A DNA stretch of 64,000 bases, taken from contig OW388296.1 in NCBI GenBank assembly GCA_936450465.1, positions 51,496,931-51,560,930 of the forward strand, given 5' to 3'. The notes under the pieces were generated by a model. That model was not told the origin of the DNA and ran no database searches. It saw nothing but the letters and a program-made list of their open reading frames with translations. Positions within the stretch are counted from its first letter, which is position 1. The number at the start of each line of letters is the position of its first letter. This stretch comes from Gibbula magus. Lineage: Eukaryota; Mollusca; Gastropoda; Trochida; Trochidae. Below are positions 33,010 to 45,359 of this stretch, one piece after another. Position numbers and translations under genes: made by a program.

Positions 33010-33790
33010 TAGCTCATCAGGCCTGAAAGGCCCGATGGGCTTATGGCATGGCATGGTGTCCGGCGTCCGTCCATCCGTCCGTCCATCCGTCCATCCGTCC
33101 ATCCGTAAACTTTTCGCTTTTTTCGACTTCTTCTCCAGAACCAATGATTCCACAGAGCTGAAATTTTATGTGCAGACTCCTTGGCCAATGGGGATTCTAA
33201 ATTGTAGATTTCGTGACCCCATGACCCCAAATGGGGTCACAGGGGTCACATCCTTAAAAACCTATTTTGATCTTTTTCAGTTCCAAAAAGTCTAGAGAGA
33301 TGAAAAGTTGTGTGCAGACTCCTTGGCTAATGGGGATTCTAAATTGTAGATTTCGTGACCCCGTGACCCCAAATGGGGTCACAGGGGTCACATCCTTAAA
33401 AACCTATTTTCATCTTCTTTTCCAGTTCCAAAAGTCTAGAGAGCTGAAAAGTTGTGTGCAGACTCCTTGGCCAATGGGGATTCTAAATTGTAGATTTCGT
33501 GACCCTGTGACCCCAAATGGGGACACCGGGGTCACATCCTTAAAAACTTATTTTCATCTTCTTCTCCAGTTCCAAAAGGTCTAGAGAGCTGAAAAGTTGT
33601 GTGCAGACTCCTTGGCCAATGGGGATTCTAAATTGTAGATTTCGTGACCCCGTCCACAAAATGGGGGCACAGTGGTCATGATCTAAGATCCTATCTTTTG
33701 CTTGTAAACAATAACTTAAATATCTTAGATATTCAACTTTAGATAGTAAATCAATGAAATCCTCATGAGCTACAGAGCCCATGGCTCTAT
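33010..33790 (+). repeat. Hairpin-headed repeat with (GTCC)n and 143-bp tandem units, copy v
   Basis: The head AGCTCATCAGGCCTGAAAGG folds on CCCGATGGGCT. It is followed by a CCGTCCATCCGTCC array (33065-33106), TTCTCCAGAACCAATGATTC, and then about 3.5 tandem units of 142-145 bp (starts 33171, 33313, 33457, 33602) containing GACTCCTTGGCCAATGGGG and GACCCCAAATGGGG. The right end GAGCTACAGAGCCCATGG echoes the head. Open frames here follow the repeat and are not genes. Confidence 0.85.
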
Positions 33791-34980
33791 TTTTACAAAA
33801 TATATCTGCCTGAATGCCATAGCACATGGCTAGTTTTGTGAAGTGAAATATAGCACTGATCGTGACAGGACTTTCTTTGAGACCCAGATCGTCAGAAAGC
33901 GATCACCTTAGTAAATCGCAGTGTTGTTTACATGTAACTATGGCTACTACGTCACATTTGTTTTCCCCAGTTGACGTCACAGCCGGTTACATCACCGGAA
34001 CAATACGATCACAGCAAATAAATAACTCTCTGTTTTAAAAACAATTATTAAAAAATGATTAAATAATCTATTGGTGTAAACTTCTGATGACTTAACGGTA
34101 AATCTTTTGAACATGATACTTTGCATAAATATGCACATTAGTGTCCAATCTAGCTTGTTTAGTCAAACGAATTTAGTTCAATTTTTCGAGAGCCGCGTTT
34201 TAACATTGTTTTCAAAAATTGCTAATCGCTGACTATTAACTTATGTATGTATTAACTTAAATATGTGTATGTGGTTGCACACAATTGTATACGAAAGTAA
34301 CGCTATAAATCACATTGCAGTTGCTTGCACATTACAGAATTGTATGTACATCATATCTTTATTGCATGTGTATATATTATTTCTGTTGGTTTTTTTGTTT
34401 TTTTTTTGTTAATCTGTATTTGTCTATAAATTATTGTTTCTGTTCAAAGCTTTATACCACCGTTGGTGGCGATTTCGAGAAATACAAATGATGATAATGG
34501 TTTTAGTCGTAAGCAGTCAGTACTTCTCGTTAAAATACCGAAAATTGTACCATTTGGCACATGTGACAGATAATCAGACTATATTTCGCTACAACAATAT
34601 ATTGCTGTGAATAAATCTAAAACTATATGTATTACTTTTGTGTGGTCACATACTCCATACACCCATACACTGACAGAAAATACCATTTTATATCACAGTC
34701 TTTTCAACGGTCATTTACGACATGCCGCATGCCATTGTCGTCACCTATATTCGCGGTAAATGTTCGTTTAAACACATTTATTTCCATGAAGAATTGGATT
34801 GGTAAACGAGCTTTAAGCTTATATAAATACCGCTCCAAAATATAACAATATGATACATGCCATGTGAAAATACAATATATGATATATCTATATACAATGT
34901 ATATACAAACGCTAACAAGTAATATCATTGACAACTAAACTTCAACCATCAACAAATGCCACTAATGCTAATCAACCGAT
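33791..34980. other. Non-coding DNA
   Basis: AT-rich. Two CRE-like TGACGTCA/CTACGTCA words near 33950-33980. No gene recognised. Confidence 0.5.
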
Positions 34981-34984
34981 ATGT

Positions 34985-35172
34985 TTTTGAGCAAATCTGC
35001 CTGTTAAATTTACAAAACCGTGAACTGAAAGTAGAAGTTCATTATTTTCTGAAAACGAACAATTTGGATTTCCAAATAAAACTGATTTCGAGTCAAATCC
35101 TCTGTGAAAGAACAACATGTTTTGCATTATAACACTAGAAAGAGGGCATGAAAAGAAAAAGTGCGTTGAGTA
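34985..35172 (-). pseudogene. L6: LINE C-terminal fragment
   Basis: An open minus-strand frame reads FFFSCPLSSVIMQN, GFDSKSVLFGNPNCS, ELLLSVHGFVNLTGRF, closely matching the 59531-59830 frame (FFSCPLYSGTRET, GFDLKSVLFRNSNCS, FVNVTGRF). Both are the extreme C-terminus of one LINE family and share a 3' flank (TCAACAAATGCCA). Copy ii of the hairpin-headed repeat begins just beyond. Confidence 0.75.
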
Positions 35173-35182
35173 AATGTTTTAT

Positions 35183-35640
35183 TAGGTCTTCAAGACGAAT
35201 GTCTGGAAGACGTATTGTTATTATCCTGGTTATAAGGTGCTCAAAAGATCTATATTGAAAATAAGGTCTATGAGATCTGTATTGAAAATTTCAGGGATGA
35301 TAGCCTGTGACCGACTTAGATCATACCGTGGCCTGATTTTGGATTTTCGACTTATTTCGTGGATTATCTCCCCTTGAAGTGGAAACTTCAAACCTCAATA
35401 GATCGTACTTTATCTAGATAATTTCGCAAACTTTCACCAAAATGTTGGCAACAATGCTCCTCGTCGATTAGGCCTATAGCGGTTTTCGGCCGTAATAATA
35501 GATTTGTTGCTATTTTTTTTTTAAAAACTTAAAATTGTGTGCACCTTCGCGGGTTTGAGGGTACGCGTCTTACAAAATCTTCTAAATAACGGCAATACAT
35601 ACAGCTATGTGTGACAGCTCATTTAAAATCTGAATACCTG
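35183..35640. repeat. Hairpin-headed dispersed repeat, copy ii, first half
   Basis: GTCTTCAAGACGAATGTCTG (hairpin head), CAGGGATGATAGCCTGTG, CCTTGAAGTGGAAACTTC, TTCGGCCGTAATAATAGAT and GGGTTTGAGGGTACGCGTC follow the order of copy i (14764-15190). The second half is displaced to about 37480-37531 and 39408-39610. Confidence 0.75.
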
Positions 35641-37159
35641 CTGTTTAAACGATACTCTCCACCAAAACTCTATTATTAAGGAGGTCCCACACACTTAGTA
35701 AAATCCACTACAAATTCATGAAAATTAGTCAGAAGATAGATTGAAAACTGACACTACCAAAGAAAGTGAAAAAAGAGTACCTCATCCTTGAAACTATTCT
35801 ACTAGGCGCAAGCTGATGGAGACGCCCTTATTTTCATAATTTTCGTCTCTTTCTTACACAATTAAAAAAATTCAAAATATGCAATATTTGTTTCTTATTT
35901 GATCTAAATTTAAATAGTAGCAATTAAAAAGTCAGTATCAATGAAATAAAAGGATTTTCCATGGTGAGTAACATTGATTTTTAAAAAAGTATACGCGTAT
36001 GAACAAATTTTAATTTTTTTAAGGAATTCTGGGTGGAAAAAGAGGTTTGTAAATTCAAAACCCAAAACAGTGACCCCAAAATTTTGAAGAACCATATAAT
36101 TTGTTCATTATACAATAAAGTGCATTTTGATTAGTTATAATAAAATGAGTTAATGATCCTATACCTATAATTCCAAAATATAAAAAAAAAAAATTCTATT
36201 TGATCAAGTGATTTTCAACAGTGCACGTGAAACATGTTAGACTCTCTGTCTTATGAATGTATTTCTCCTCACAATATTGACAGCATTCAGTATGCTATTG
36301 TTACATTTGAAATACTACAACTCTCTTCAATGTACTACACGCTTTGTTGTAAATGTAATTAATACTCAGATTAAACTAAGATTTGTTGATATTTTAACAT
36401 ATGATTGAAATAAAATATGTTCCTTGATTCAATATCAACGGAAATATATTAAGAATAGTAATAAACTTTCAATAAACTCAAAATATTTTATCTAAGTCAA
36501 CATATTACTTAACTCAAAATATGTTCAACATTTTATGTCAATGCATATCCATTGAAAGTTAACTTTTCACCGAATTTAATGATTTTATTAAGATTAAACT
36601 TTCAAAGAAGTCAATAATTATTTCGAATATCATATTTTTTCAAAGTCAACATTTCATTCAAGTTAAACTTCATCAAAGTCATTAATTATTTCCAAAGTCA
36701 ACATTTCACAAAAATCGATTTTTTTTAATATCAAAGTCAACATTTCACCAAATTCAATTCAGATTTAATAGTCCAATTTTCTTTAAAGTCATTTTTTTTC
36801 CAATTCAACATTTTTGCCAAAGTCATTGGCATTGGCGAATGCCATGGCATTTTGCCACGGCATTATTGAATGCCATGGCATTGTCGAATGCCATGGCAGA
36901 ATGGTAAAATGCCATGGCATTTTTCTTAAATGTAGGTTGCATGAAAAATAATTATCAAAAATTCATCTACATGCTTAAGTTGTTATAAAAATCTAATTTA
37001 ATAAAAAAAATTTTTTTCGAAAGCGATGAAATTTAAGCGGTCGACTTAGGACTCCGCGATCCAATCCTAATTTGTACCGACCGACATTATATGTATGACA
37101 CTGTTGCTCAAAATCGACACAGAAGCTACAAGGCTATGCACTTCTCAATCTGCCAACTG
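35641..37159. other. AT-rich DNA with degenerate low-order repeats
   Basis: From 36430 to 36830, AAAGTCAACATTTCACC-like words recur irregularly. Four copies of the palindrome ATGCCATGGCA(T) follow at 36839, 36870, 36888 and 36909. No gene. Confidence 0.6.
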
Positions 37160-37174
37160 CGAATGTGCAGAAAC

Positions 37175-37430
37175 AAGGGCTCTGTTCCATAACAGCGAGC
37201 GCTTATAATCGTTCATTGATTGCTCAATGTAGCGCTCAATGCAGCGCTCAGTGTAGTGCATTCTCTCCTGAACGACACGGTGCGATTCCTCGAAGTTTGC
37301 TCGCCTTGCTACGTAGCGCTACATTGAGCAATCGCGTTCAAGAGAGGTTTAAAAGTGATCGCTCATTGAGCAATTACTTTGAAACCTCTCTTGAACATGG
37401 CCCAGGTGTGTTGAAATCCTTTAACGGTTA
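37175..37430. repeat. Dispersed palindromic repeat (copy 1)
   Basis: Reverse complement of 54421-54600. It contains GCTCAATG(T/C)AGC tandem words (37221-37260) and a 59-bp hairpin (37337-37395: TTCAAGAGAGGTTT...AAACCTCTCTTGAA). The open frame across it is incidental. Confidence 0.85.
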
Positions 37431-37531
37431 CCAAACTACAGCGATTTAAAAAAATGGACTTGAATTGAATTTTTCGGGTTCCATTTAAAAGGGACATACC
37501 TCGCTATTGAAAACTTTGATTAAAATTCTAT

Positions 37532-39300
37532 TTGTTGCAATCTGTTGGTATCATTGTTCCAATTCATAAGCAGGGTGATATCAATGATCCTAACAATTTT
37601 AGAGGAATAACATTGATTAGTAATTTTAGCAAAATGTTCACGTATATTATTAATAAGAGACTTGTAACATGGGGAGATACAATGAATAAAATAGGTGAAT
37701 CACAAGCGGGTTTTAGACATGGTTATACCACTGTTGACAACATGTTTATTTTACAAAGTTTAGTCCAACGATATTTGAATTCAAAAGGAGGAAAGTTTTA
37801 TGCCGTATTTGTAGATTTTCCGAAAGCCTTCGACTCTGTGCAACGAAACAAACTTTGGTCTCTCTTCCATTATCATGGTCTTAGTACCAAAATGAGTAAA
37901 CTTTTATCTAAAAAAAATGAAAACGTGAAAGCATGCGTTAAAAATAATTACGAATTCTCGGAACATTTCGAATAACAACTTGGTGTAAGACAAGGGTGTA
38001 TTTTAAGTCCGTTCTTGTTTTCATTCTTCATCAATGAACTTGCCACCCAAATCGAAACGAACTGTTCAAGCGGTATCCAAATCCATCCCGAAATAGTCCA
38101 AATTTTCCTTCTTTTATTCGCAGATGACGTTGTCCTGTTTTCGAACACTATTATTGGCCTCCAAAACCAATTAAATGAACTTGAAAAATACTGCGATACA
38201 TGGAAATTAACAGTTAATAGAGATAAAACAAAAATAGTAGTCTTTAAAAATGGGGGCAAACTATCTAAATTAGAAAAATGGTCATTCAAGGGTATAAATC
38301 TGGATTGCTTTAGTTTTTACAAATATTTGGGCTTGTATTTTACAAATGGACTATCATGGACTAAACATGTCAAATATGCATCGCTTCAGGCACAAAAGGC
38401 GCTATTCGGCATCCTTAAAACAGATAGCCAACTAGGAGATATAAATTATACGACTTATTTTAAGATATTTGACGCCAAAATAAACCCAATTTTAACTTAT
38501 GGGGCAGAAATATGGGGATTAAAAGATTTTCATCAGTTAGAAAGAATACATTTATATGCATGTAAGAAATATCGTGGTGTCAAAGTGAATACAGCAAATG
38601 TAATGGTATATCCGATGCACTTGTTTACAAGTATCAAAGTAATTAAGTACTGGTTAAAATTGTTAAATATGCACCGTGATAGAATGCCCAAAATATGTTA
38701 TAATATGATGTTATTGTACGAGAAAAATGGACAAATAAATTGGGTTTCTAAAGTCAAACATTTTCTATTTTTTATTGGCTTCGGAAACGTTTGGAATGCT
38801 CAGTATGTTGAGTCACACGCAGATTTTATTCAGTCAATAACAACAAGACTAAATATATATACATGTACCTGCAAACATGGTGTGAAAACATTTCATCGGC
38901 AAGGAAATGTTTTTATTATTCTTAGTTCAAATGTGATTTATTTAGTGAGGATTACCTATCATTTGTAACCATAAAGAAATTTAAGCGATCATTAGCACGA
39001 TTCCGATGTTCATCACACGATCTATTGATTGAGAGCGGTCGATATAAAAATGTTAATAAAGAAGATAGAATATGTAAACTTTGTGATTTAAATCAAATTG
39101 AAGACGAATATTATTTTCTTCTCATCTGTCCATGTTATCTTTCACTACGATGTAAATATATCAAAAGATACTATTATGCACATCCATGTGTCATAAAATT
39201 TTCAACTCTTATGAGCAGTAAAAATCAAACATTGTTACAAAATCTTGCCATGTTCATCCATTATGCAATGCTGTATAGAAATCATGTATTATCTCTGTAA
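37532..39300 (+). pseudogene. LINE RT remnant (L7)
   Basis: Motifs in order: GIIVPIHKQGDINDPNNFRG, ESQAGFRHGYTTVDN, FVDFPKAFDSVQRNK, GVRQGCILSPFLFSFFIN, LLFADDVVLFS (about 38114-38146), DKTKIVVFKNGG, YKYLGLYF and ILTYGAEIWG, then a C-terminal CKLCDLNQIEDEYYFLLICP. TAA at 37973-37975 interrupts just before GVRQGC. A frameshift between about 38880 and 38940 moves the C-terminus (SEDYLSFVTIKKFKRSLARF) to another frame, which then runs to TAA at 39298-39300. The catalytic DD is intact, so decay is light compared with L3. Confidence 0.9.
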
Positions 39301-39407
39301 TATGTATTTATGTTTACATTTATGAAAAAATTATAGTTTAGTTGTGTACTATTGGCCTTTGGCTTTTTCAGTATGAATAAAAAGATTGAATAAAAATATT
39401 GAATAAG
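37532..39407 (+). mobile_element. L7: 5'-truncated LINE inserted in repeat copy ii
   Basis: Encodes RT to C-terminus and ends with ATTGGCCTTTGGC, then GAATAAAAAGATTGAATAAA, like the 3' end of L1. Immediately right, AAGATTAACGATTCCATAAC resumes repeat copy ii. Immediately left, TTTGTTGCAATCT matches the point reached in copy i (about 15340-15365). No clear target duplication. Confidence 0.85.
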
Positions 39408-39610
39408 ATTAACGATTCCATAACTATCATTACAATATAAGCGTTGAAAGTTTGGGTACAATTTGGGAATTTCATCAAAAAATTAAAATTTTGTGATTTG
39501 GAGAATTTTCGAAGGGTACCTTCTTTGGAGAATTTTCGATCGTAAACCGTTGTAGATAACGTTATTATCTAATAGCTCATTGCTAGTAGAGATCTCATTT
39601 ATTAAGAAAA
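39408..39610. repeat. Hairpin-headed dispersed repeat, copy ii, second half
   Basis: ATTCCATAACTATCATTACA, TTTTGTGATTTGGAGA, GGGTACCTTCTTTGGAG and TTTTCGATCGTAAACCG match 15370-15560 in order, completing copy ii after the L7 insertion. Confidence 0.75.
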
Positions 39611-40001
39611 ATAATTTTCAAACATGTATCTGTCATAGTGTGACAGGTCATAGAAGATTGTCATTTTTAAAGGCTCACAAGTGTTTAATTAATAACACCT
39701 CCGTTTGCACAACTTGCACGTTGCACCTTTTCATCAAACAGTTGATAGTTACGCTTTAAAGGAGAATATTAGAGAAAAACTTTGTTTTAACATGTTTAAC
39801 AGTATTGTTTAAGACAAAATGTGTCCAAAAATATATTAAAATGCAACATTTTATGTAGAAACGTTGAAAAAACGTTTTCGGTGCGAGTCGTTTTCCGGAA
39901 ATCCCCGAGAGTTAATCAGGCTGGCAGCAGTCACGTGATATGATGTCAAAGATGCTCTCCCGCGCGCTGAGGCAGCGTATTTTCTCATACGTAGTGTTGT
40001 T
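39611..40001. other. Non-coding DNA with a GC-richer end
   Basis: AT-rich until about 39890, then more CpG (GTGCGAGTCG, TCACGTGA, CCCGCGCGCTGAGGCAGCG), possibly the former promoter of the fragment at 40002. Confidence 0.4.
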
Positions 40002-40195
40002 ATGGCTTTCTCGGAGAGCGATGGCAGCGTTGATTTTCAACCATCTGATATAAATAACATCCGTCCTTATCAGTATCAACCTATTGTGAATCTACATTGA
40101 GTTGGACACAGGAATCAATTGAGGATGAGTTTTCAGAAGTAAACAGTGAGAGAGTAGGAAATACAGATTCGTACGTAGGGACTGGCAAACTCTAA
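40002..40195 (+). pseudogene. Decayed fragment resembling P2X7-like zinc-binding protein N-terminus
   Basis: From ATG 40002 the frame reads MAFSESDGSVDFQPSDIN then IRPYQYQPIV and ends at TGA 40098-40100. Shifting by one base at about 40087, the next frame continues ESTLSWTQESIEDEFSEVNS then ERVGNTDSYVG to TAA 40193. The acidic/Ser start, the PYQ(Y/F)(E)P motif, and R.GNT followed where W-C-x-C would be expected, is the layout of the many invertebrate and fish proteins annotated as P2X purinoceptor 7-like, whose shared part is a zinc-binding DNA/GTP-associated domain. Here the Cys residues are gone. It is short and broken, so a relic or a mis-recognised exon. Confidence 0.4.
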
Positions 40196-40265
40196 CGTTA
40201 CAATTTCACAATAAGTAGTGGAGCCTATAAACTCCGTACCACCCGATAAAATAATCATAGGAGAA

Positions 40266-40890
<625 letters not shown>

Positions 40891-40891
40891 G

Positions 40892-42845
40892 GTTATATTT
40901 TGCTTTGCATGTATTAATAAATAGTCTGGTAAGTAACTGAACGATTGGTTGTTCAAACAAACGAGACATTTTAGATTTAGATTCATTTATTATCCTTACC
41001 TTTGCAGACAATTGGTACAATAAGAAAACGGTTTGGGTACAGGTTGTATTAGCATCATAAAATGTGAAATAGATAATATCATGTGTCTGACAAAACAGCA
41101 AAGATGTGACGAATAGAAAATGCCGGTGAAGAGAAAAAGATAAGTCGCCGACAAAGTAATTTACACCCAAAACATCTCACCACACACCAATATGTACACC
41201 TCTTCCTGAGTTGTTCACGCTTCAGATGACGTATTTGAAGAGTAAGTTTGTATACATTTATTAACATTATTATTACTGATATTATAATATCACCATAAGA
41301 CAAAATTAATATAACCATTTTCAACTCGCAATTAATTGACAGGTTGTTGATACAATATTACGGAGTCTTCTTCCACAATACAACTTCACATACGGGATTA
41401 AATGTAACTGTAAGTACTCGTATATTATTTAAACGGCATTTATTTCAGGATCTTACATGGAAAGATGGGTTGACAAACAGGGTTACAAGTACATATACAC
41501 GCGTATATGTTGTTTATTATAACCATACCTCATATGATGTTCGTCCATATTGTGTTTCAACAAATGTATTACGATATTTCACAGAGAAAGCCGTAGTTTA
41601 TCAAGGTGCTTAATAATACTAATAATACAATTAAAATGCTACTGGATGGTTTCATGGAATGCATAAGAGAGGTAATAGTGTGACATCGATTTCCTGAAAA
41701 TACGTCTCCATGTTTGGCGAAACATCAAGGTTTAATCTTACATTTCATTTAATGTTTTTTTTTATTTGTTGCTATAACGCTTGATATAGTTTAAACGTAT
41801 TAAAACACTGTAAAAGTGACGGAATCGGCAAACAAGCAAAACAATACTTGCATAAATGCCTCTCCCTAACAACTGCAAACACACCAATAAACAAACAAAT
41901 AAGTTGCATTCATTGAACAATCATAAAATATTAAACCAACAGGCATGTATATGGTACCAGATTACAAGACACAATTGAAGGCGTTAAACTTTAAAAATGT
42001 TGAATGTTACATAACAGCAAGCAAATAGATGATAAGAAATAATTGAGAAACAAATATTGATTTTATGAAAAATCCGAAAATCTTTTAGATTTAACGATAA
42101 AATTGAGGAAGGATTTTAGCAGTACACGATTTTCGTGGTTCTTTGCTCAAGCATTTCCTTGCAATATGGATGTTATATTGAAACCTTTTGTAAAGAAACA
42201 TTCGTTTACTCTTATATTATTGTATATACGTTTGATATCAGTGACAAAGTATATCAATAAGTGTAATAAAGTAACATTGTGTATCAGATTTAAAGGTTAC
42301 TATAATTCAAAGTGTGTCCATCAAAATATTTTAATGTAATGCAAACCATTAAAAAAATACTGTGAAAGTATAAGATTTTCAACAAGCTCAGTGAAATTAA
42401 TATTAAGATTGCACCATTGTTCACGCACACATATACATTATGATTATACACATTTAAAGAACACGATCGAATGAATGAATTATGTTACCAGATGCAACCT
42501 AATACACTCTCTCGTAAATGCAAACGAAATGGATGGGTAAATACGATGACAGCTCCAATACAAATTCTCAATTTAACATACCATATAGATGTTTCTTCAA
42601 AGGAGAGAAGTGTTGTGACAGCAAATTAGTTTACGCAATTAAGCAAAGTCAAATACGCTGAGTAGTGTAATTAAGTTTTTACAGATAACATGTTTATTGG
42701 ACCGGTTCAATTATATAACAAATGGCATGTCGGTGACCGGCGGCATTTCAATTGTCATGTTAATTGTCAAAAGTCTGGTCTTGGTGACTCACAAACTATC
42801 ATGAAATAACATTAATGCGACTGACAGTCTAGATATTTGTCAGAC
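40892..42845. repeat. Dispersed duplication, copy B (no LINE insertion)
   Basis: Same sequence order as copy A (22725-23224 plus 28001-28110) but lacking L3. It carries an extra segment at about 40975-42335 that copy A lacks. That extra segment has no recognised coding frame or clear terminal repeats. Confidence 0.75.
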
Positions 42846-43397
42846 AATGACACGTTCACTGAAAGGTGGGAACATTAACATCGATTAAAATGCATTCATA
42901 TTCGCGCCTGTACGGCAAGTAGTGGCGAGTAGCCACTGCGCAACGGAGACATAGCTGCGTAGGGGTAACGCTAGTTCCGTTTTCCTACTCGCTGTTAACA
43001 CATTGAAATTACGGTTTCCAGTGCTTTATTCAGGAGCACAGTATTCCTTTAAATGTAGATTTTGGATGCACCCATTCACTGCTGTCAACAATCTAACAGT
43101 CTTAAGATCTAAATTGGAGATTAATTTCAAGAGTTCGAAATTGATTTAATAATTAGTGTTTGGATAATGCAAAATTGGTGACTGGATGTTTAAATACAAG
43201 ATTAATCTTATCTTTAATATATAAATTGTCGAAAATGTATTTTACTTGCATCCCCGACAGTAGTTTTTAGTAGTTATAATAATAGAGGAATTGTTATAAC
43301 AGTTGTTTAACACGTAAAGCTTCTCATTTTCTATCCAGTGATTCTTGTACATATATATTGAACTTCTTTCAATGGCATTTAGAATTTTGTTAGATGA
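42846..43397. other. Non-coding DNA
   Basis: AT-rich, apart from CGAGTAGCCACTGCGC-type sequence near 42920. Nothing recognised. Confidence 0.5.
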
Positions 43398-43607
43398 AGG
43401 AGAACGAGTTCTATGGATATAAAACTTTTTTTTATTGCAAGTGCGACGTTTCTATGTAGCTTGATAACGGTGTTAGAATCTACATCGAAACGTCGCACTT
43501 CTGCAATAAAGACGTTGTATATCCATACAACCGAGTGGCGTACCTTTGTTGCTGCCCTACATGCCACGGACATAACGGGCAGTAAGTATATCCATAGAAC
43601 TCGTTCT

Positions 43608-43610
<3 letters not shown>
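43398..43610. mobile_element. Nested foldback element next to a (TA)n array
   Basis: The outer arms (AGGAGAACGAGTTCTATGG at 43398-43420, complement at 43588-43610) enclose an inner stem (GCAAGTGCGACGTTTC at about 43437-43459, complement about 43480-43506). The right end abuts (TA)n at 43612. Confidence 0.85.

Positions 43611-43611
<1 letters not shown>

Positions 43612-43664
<53 letters not shown>
43612..43664. repeat. (TA)n microsatellite
   Basis: About 53 bp of TA directly after the foldback element. Confidence 0.95.
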
Positions 43665-43669
<5 letters not shown>

Positions 43670-44981
43670 TTGATTTTTAAAATTTACAAAATTAAGAAAA
43701 CAATAGGTTCTGATGACAGCATCTTAACATACGATTTTTTTTAATCTAATGTATTCCACTTGAAGTCCATGTTTTACCTAATTTGTTTTACGTTTAATAT
43801 TTTACAGATATAATGAATTAGCCATCGGACATAGGTTTTTTCCTCATAAAACTTTCACAAAGATGTTATCCGGGGCAAAAATAAGTTTTGTATAATAGTA
43901 ATAGTTTCTTACCTGCGCACACAGCTTGTCTCCCATATCCAGTATAACCAATTGTTAACATATACTCAATAACAATTTAAACATTGATACGCCATTAAAA
44001 TTGTTTCTCTTTATTTCACAATCAAATTATCTAAAAGGACATTGAAATTTAAGCATGTTGCAATAGACACATATTATTATGAACTTATAAGTTTGGACAA
44101 AAGTTAGGTTAAAACCGATATTTAAATAGATTTTCAGTATTGATAGTACACTTCAATAAAGGAATGCATTATACATTCATATACAAACGTTTGAAAAATG
44201 TTAGTCCTGTATATTATTACATGTAATAAAATACAACTATATCCATGTAAAATATATTTTTTGTGAGGACATCTGTCTGGCGTACTTACATACATCTTAT
44301 ATCCAGCAATTGAAGAGACAACAATAGAAACAGTTTAGCATTTGAATTAATGTTGGAATAGCATATGTCTTAACAGCAAAATAACAAAGTCGATAGTATT
44401 ATCATATGACCAAAAAGGTACTATATTCTATATACCAAGCCAATCAATTATTCTATTCACGGACACAAACGTATGTAACCAATTACATATTTGTCTTTAT
44501 CCCCACTATTGCATTCACTTAAATGTACAACAGATCGGGAAAAGTAATCGAATTCTTATGTAATTGAAGTTTAAATCATATCATCTATACGCAGTTGAAT
44601 GCCCCTGTAATTTATCGGACTTTATTGTCGAACAATATGTCAGGTAAAATTTTAAATAGAGCATAAACCAGGGGAAGAGAAAGTATATGATAAATGCACA
44701 ATGGCATAAATGTAATAACGACATACATCTATAAGTAAATGGATAGTCCCTAATCAGCTTGTTCCTTCAGTGCTCATTCGTTAATTAGCGCGTCAGCCAT
44801 GCATGATTGAACAGACAAAGAACGTTATAATGAGGAAGCATGGTAGAGTAGGAAAACTTCAACATCAAGTATCCGCTTTTCTAATTAAGTTATAAAGTTG
44901 ATTTTAAAAATGTGTGTTAAAGTTAATAAGCAGTTTCAGAATATACCAAAATAGTTTAGATATCTCGTAAAAAATAAAAAC
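43665..44981. other. Non-coding DNA
   Basis: 1.3 kb of AT-rich sequence with no supportable feature. Confidence 0.5.
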
Positions 44982-45052
44982 TCGAAATTTCTAGAAATTT
45001 TCTAGAAACTTTCTAGATACGCACTAGAAATTTTCTAGAAATTTCTAGAAAG
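44982..45052. promoter_or_regulatory. Cluster of heat-shock-element-like inverted pentamers
   Basis: TTCTAGAA is repeated several times within 70 bp (GAAATTTCTAGAAATTTTCT and onward), giving alternating nGAAn/nTTCn units, the heat-shock factor binding pattern. The stretch is also self-complementary and could simply be a hairpin-forming repeat. No gene is seen downstream on either strand. Confidence 0.35.
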
Positions 45053-45359
45053 GGGGTACTTTGCTTCTTGCCTAACTGTATCTCATTTTTTACATCATCG
45101 TAACCGTAACAGTTGTAGCAGGAATCAAACTTTCCAAATACAGTTTTTATTTTTTCTATAAAATATACTGTAAGTAATCAAATACGTCAAACATTGTTCC
45201 TATATTTTCTCTTAATATCATGCAATGTACTAGTGAAACAGTTTCTATCATTTAATAACATAAAAACTTTTATCAGAAAATTAAGTAAATTTGAATTTTA
45301 AAATTTTGACCCTTTCCATTTATGACATTTATACCTGACGCTCACTTGGTAAGTTTGAA
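45053..45359. other. Non-coding DNA
   Basis: AT-rich spacer. No core promoter or coding start that would make use of the adjacent pentamer cluster is evident. Confidence 0.45.

Noticed and set aside
32996..33584. Repeat protein encoded by the 143-bp units
   Set aside because: The period is 142-145 bp and not a multiple of three throughout, frames change between units, and the sequence is part of a dispersed repeat.
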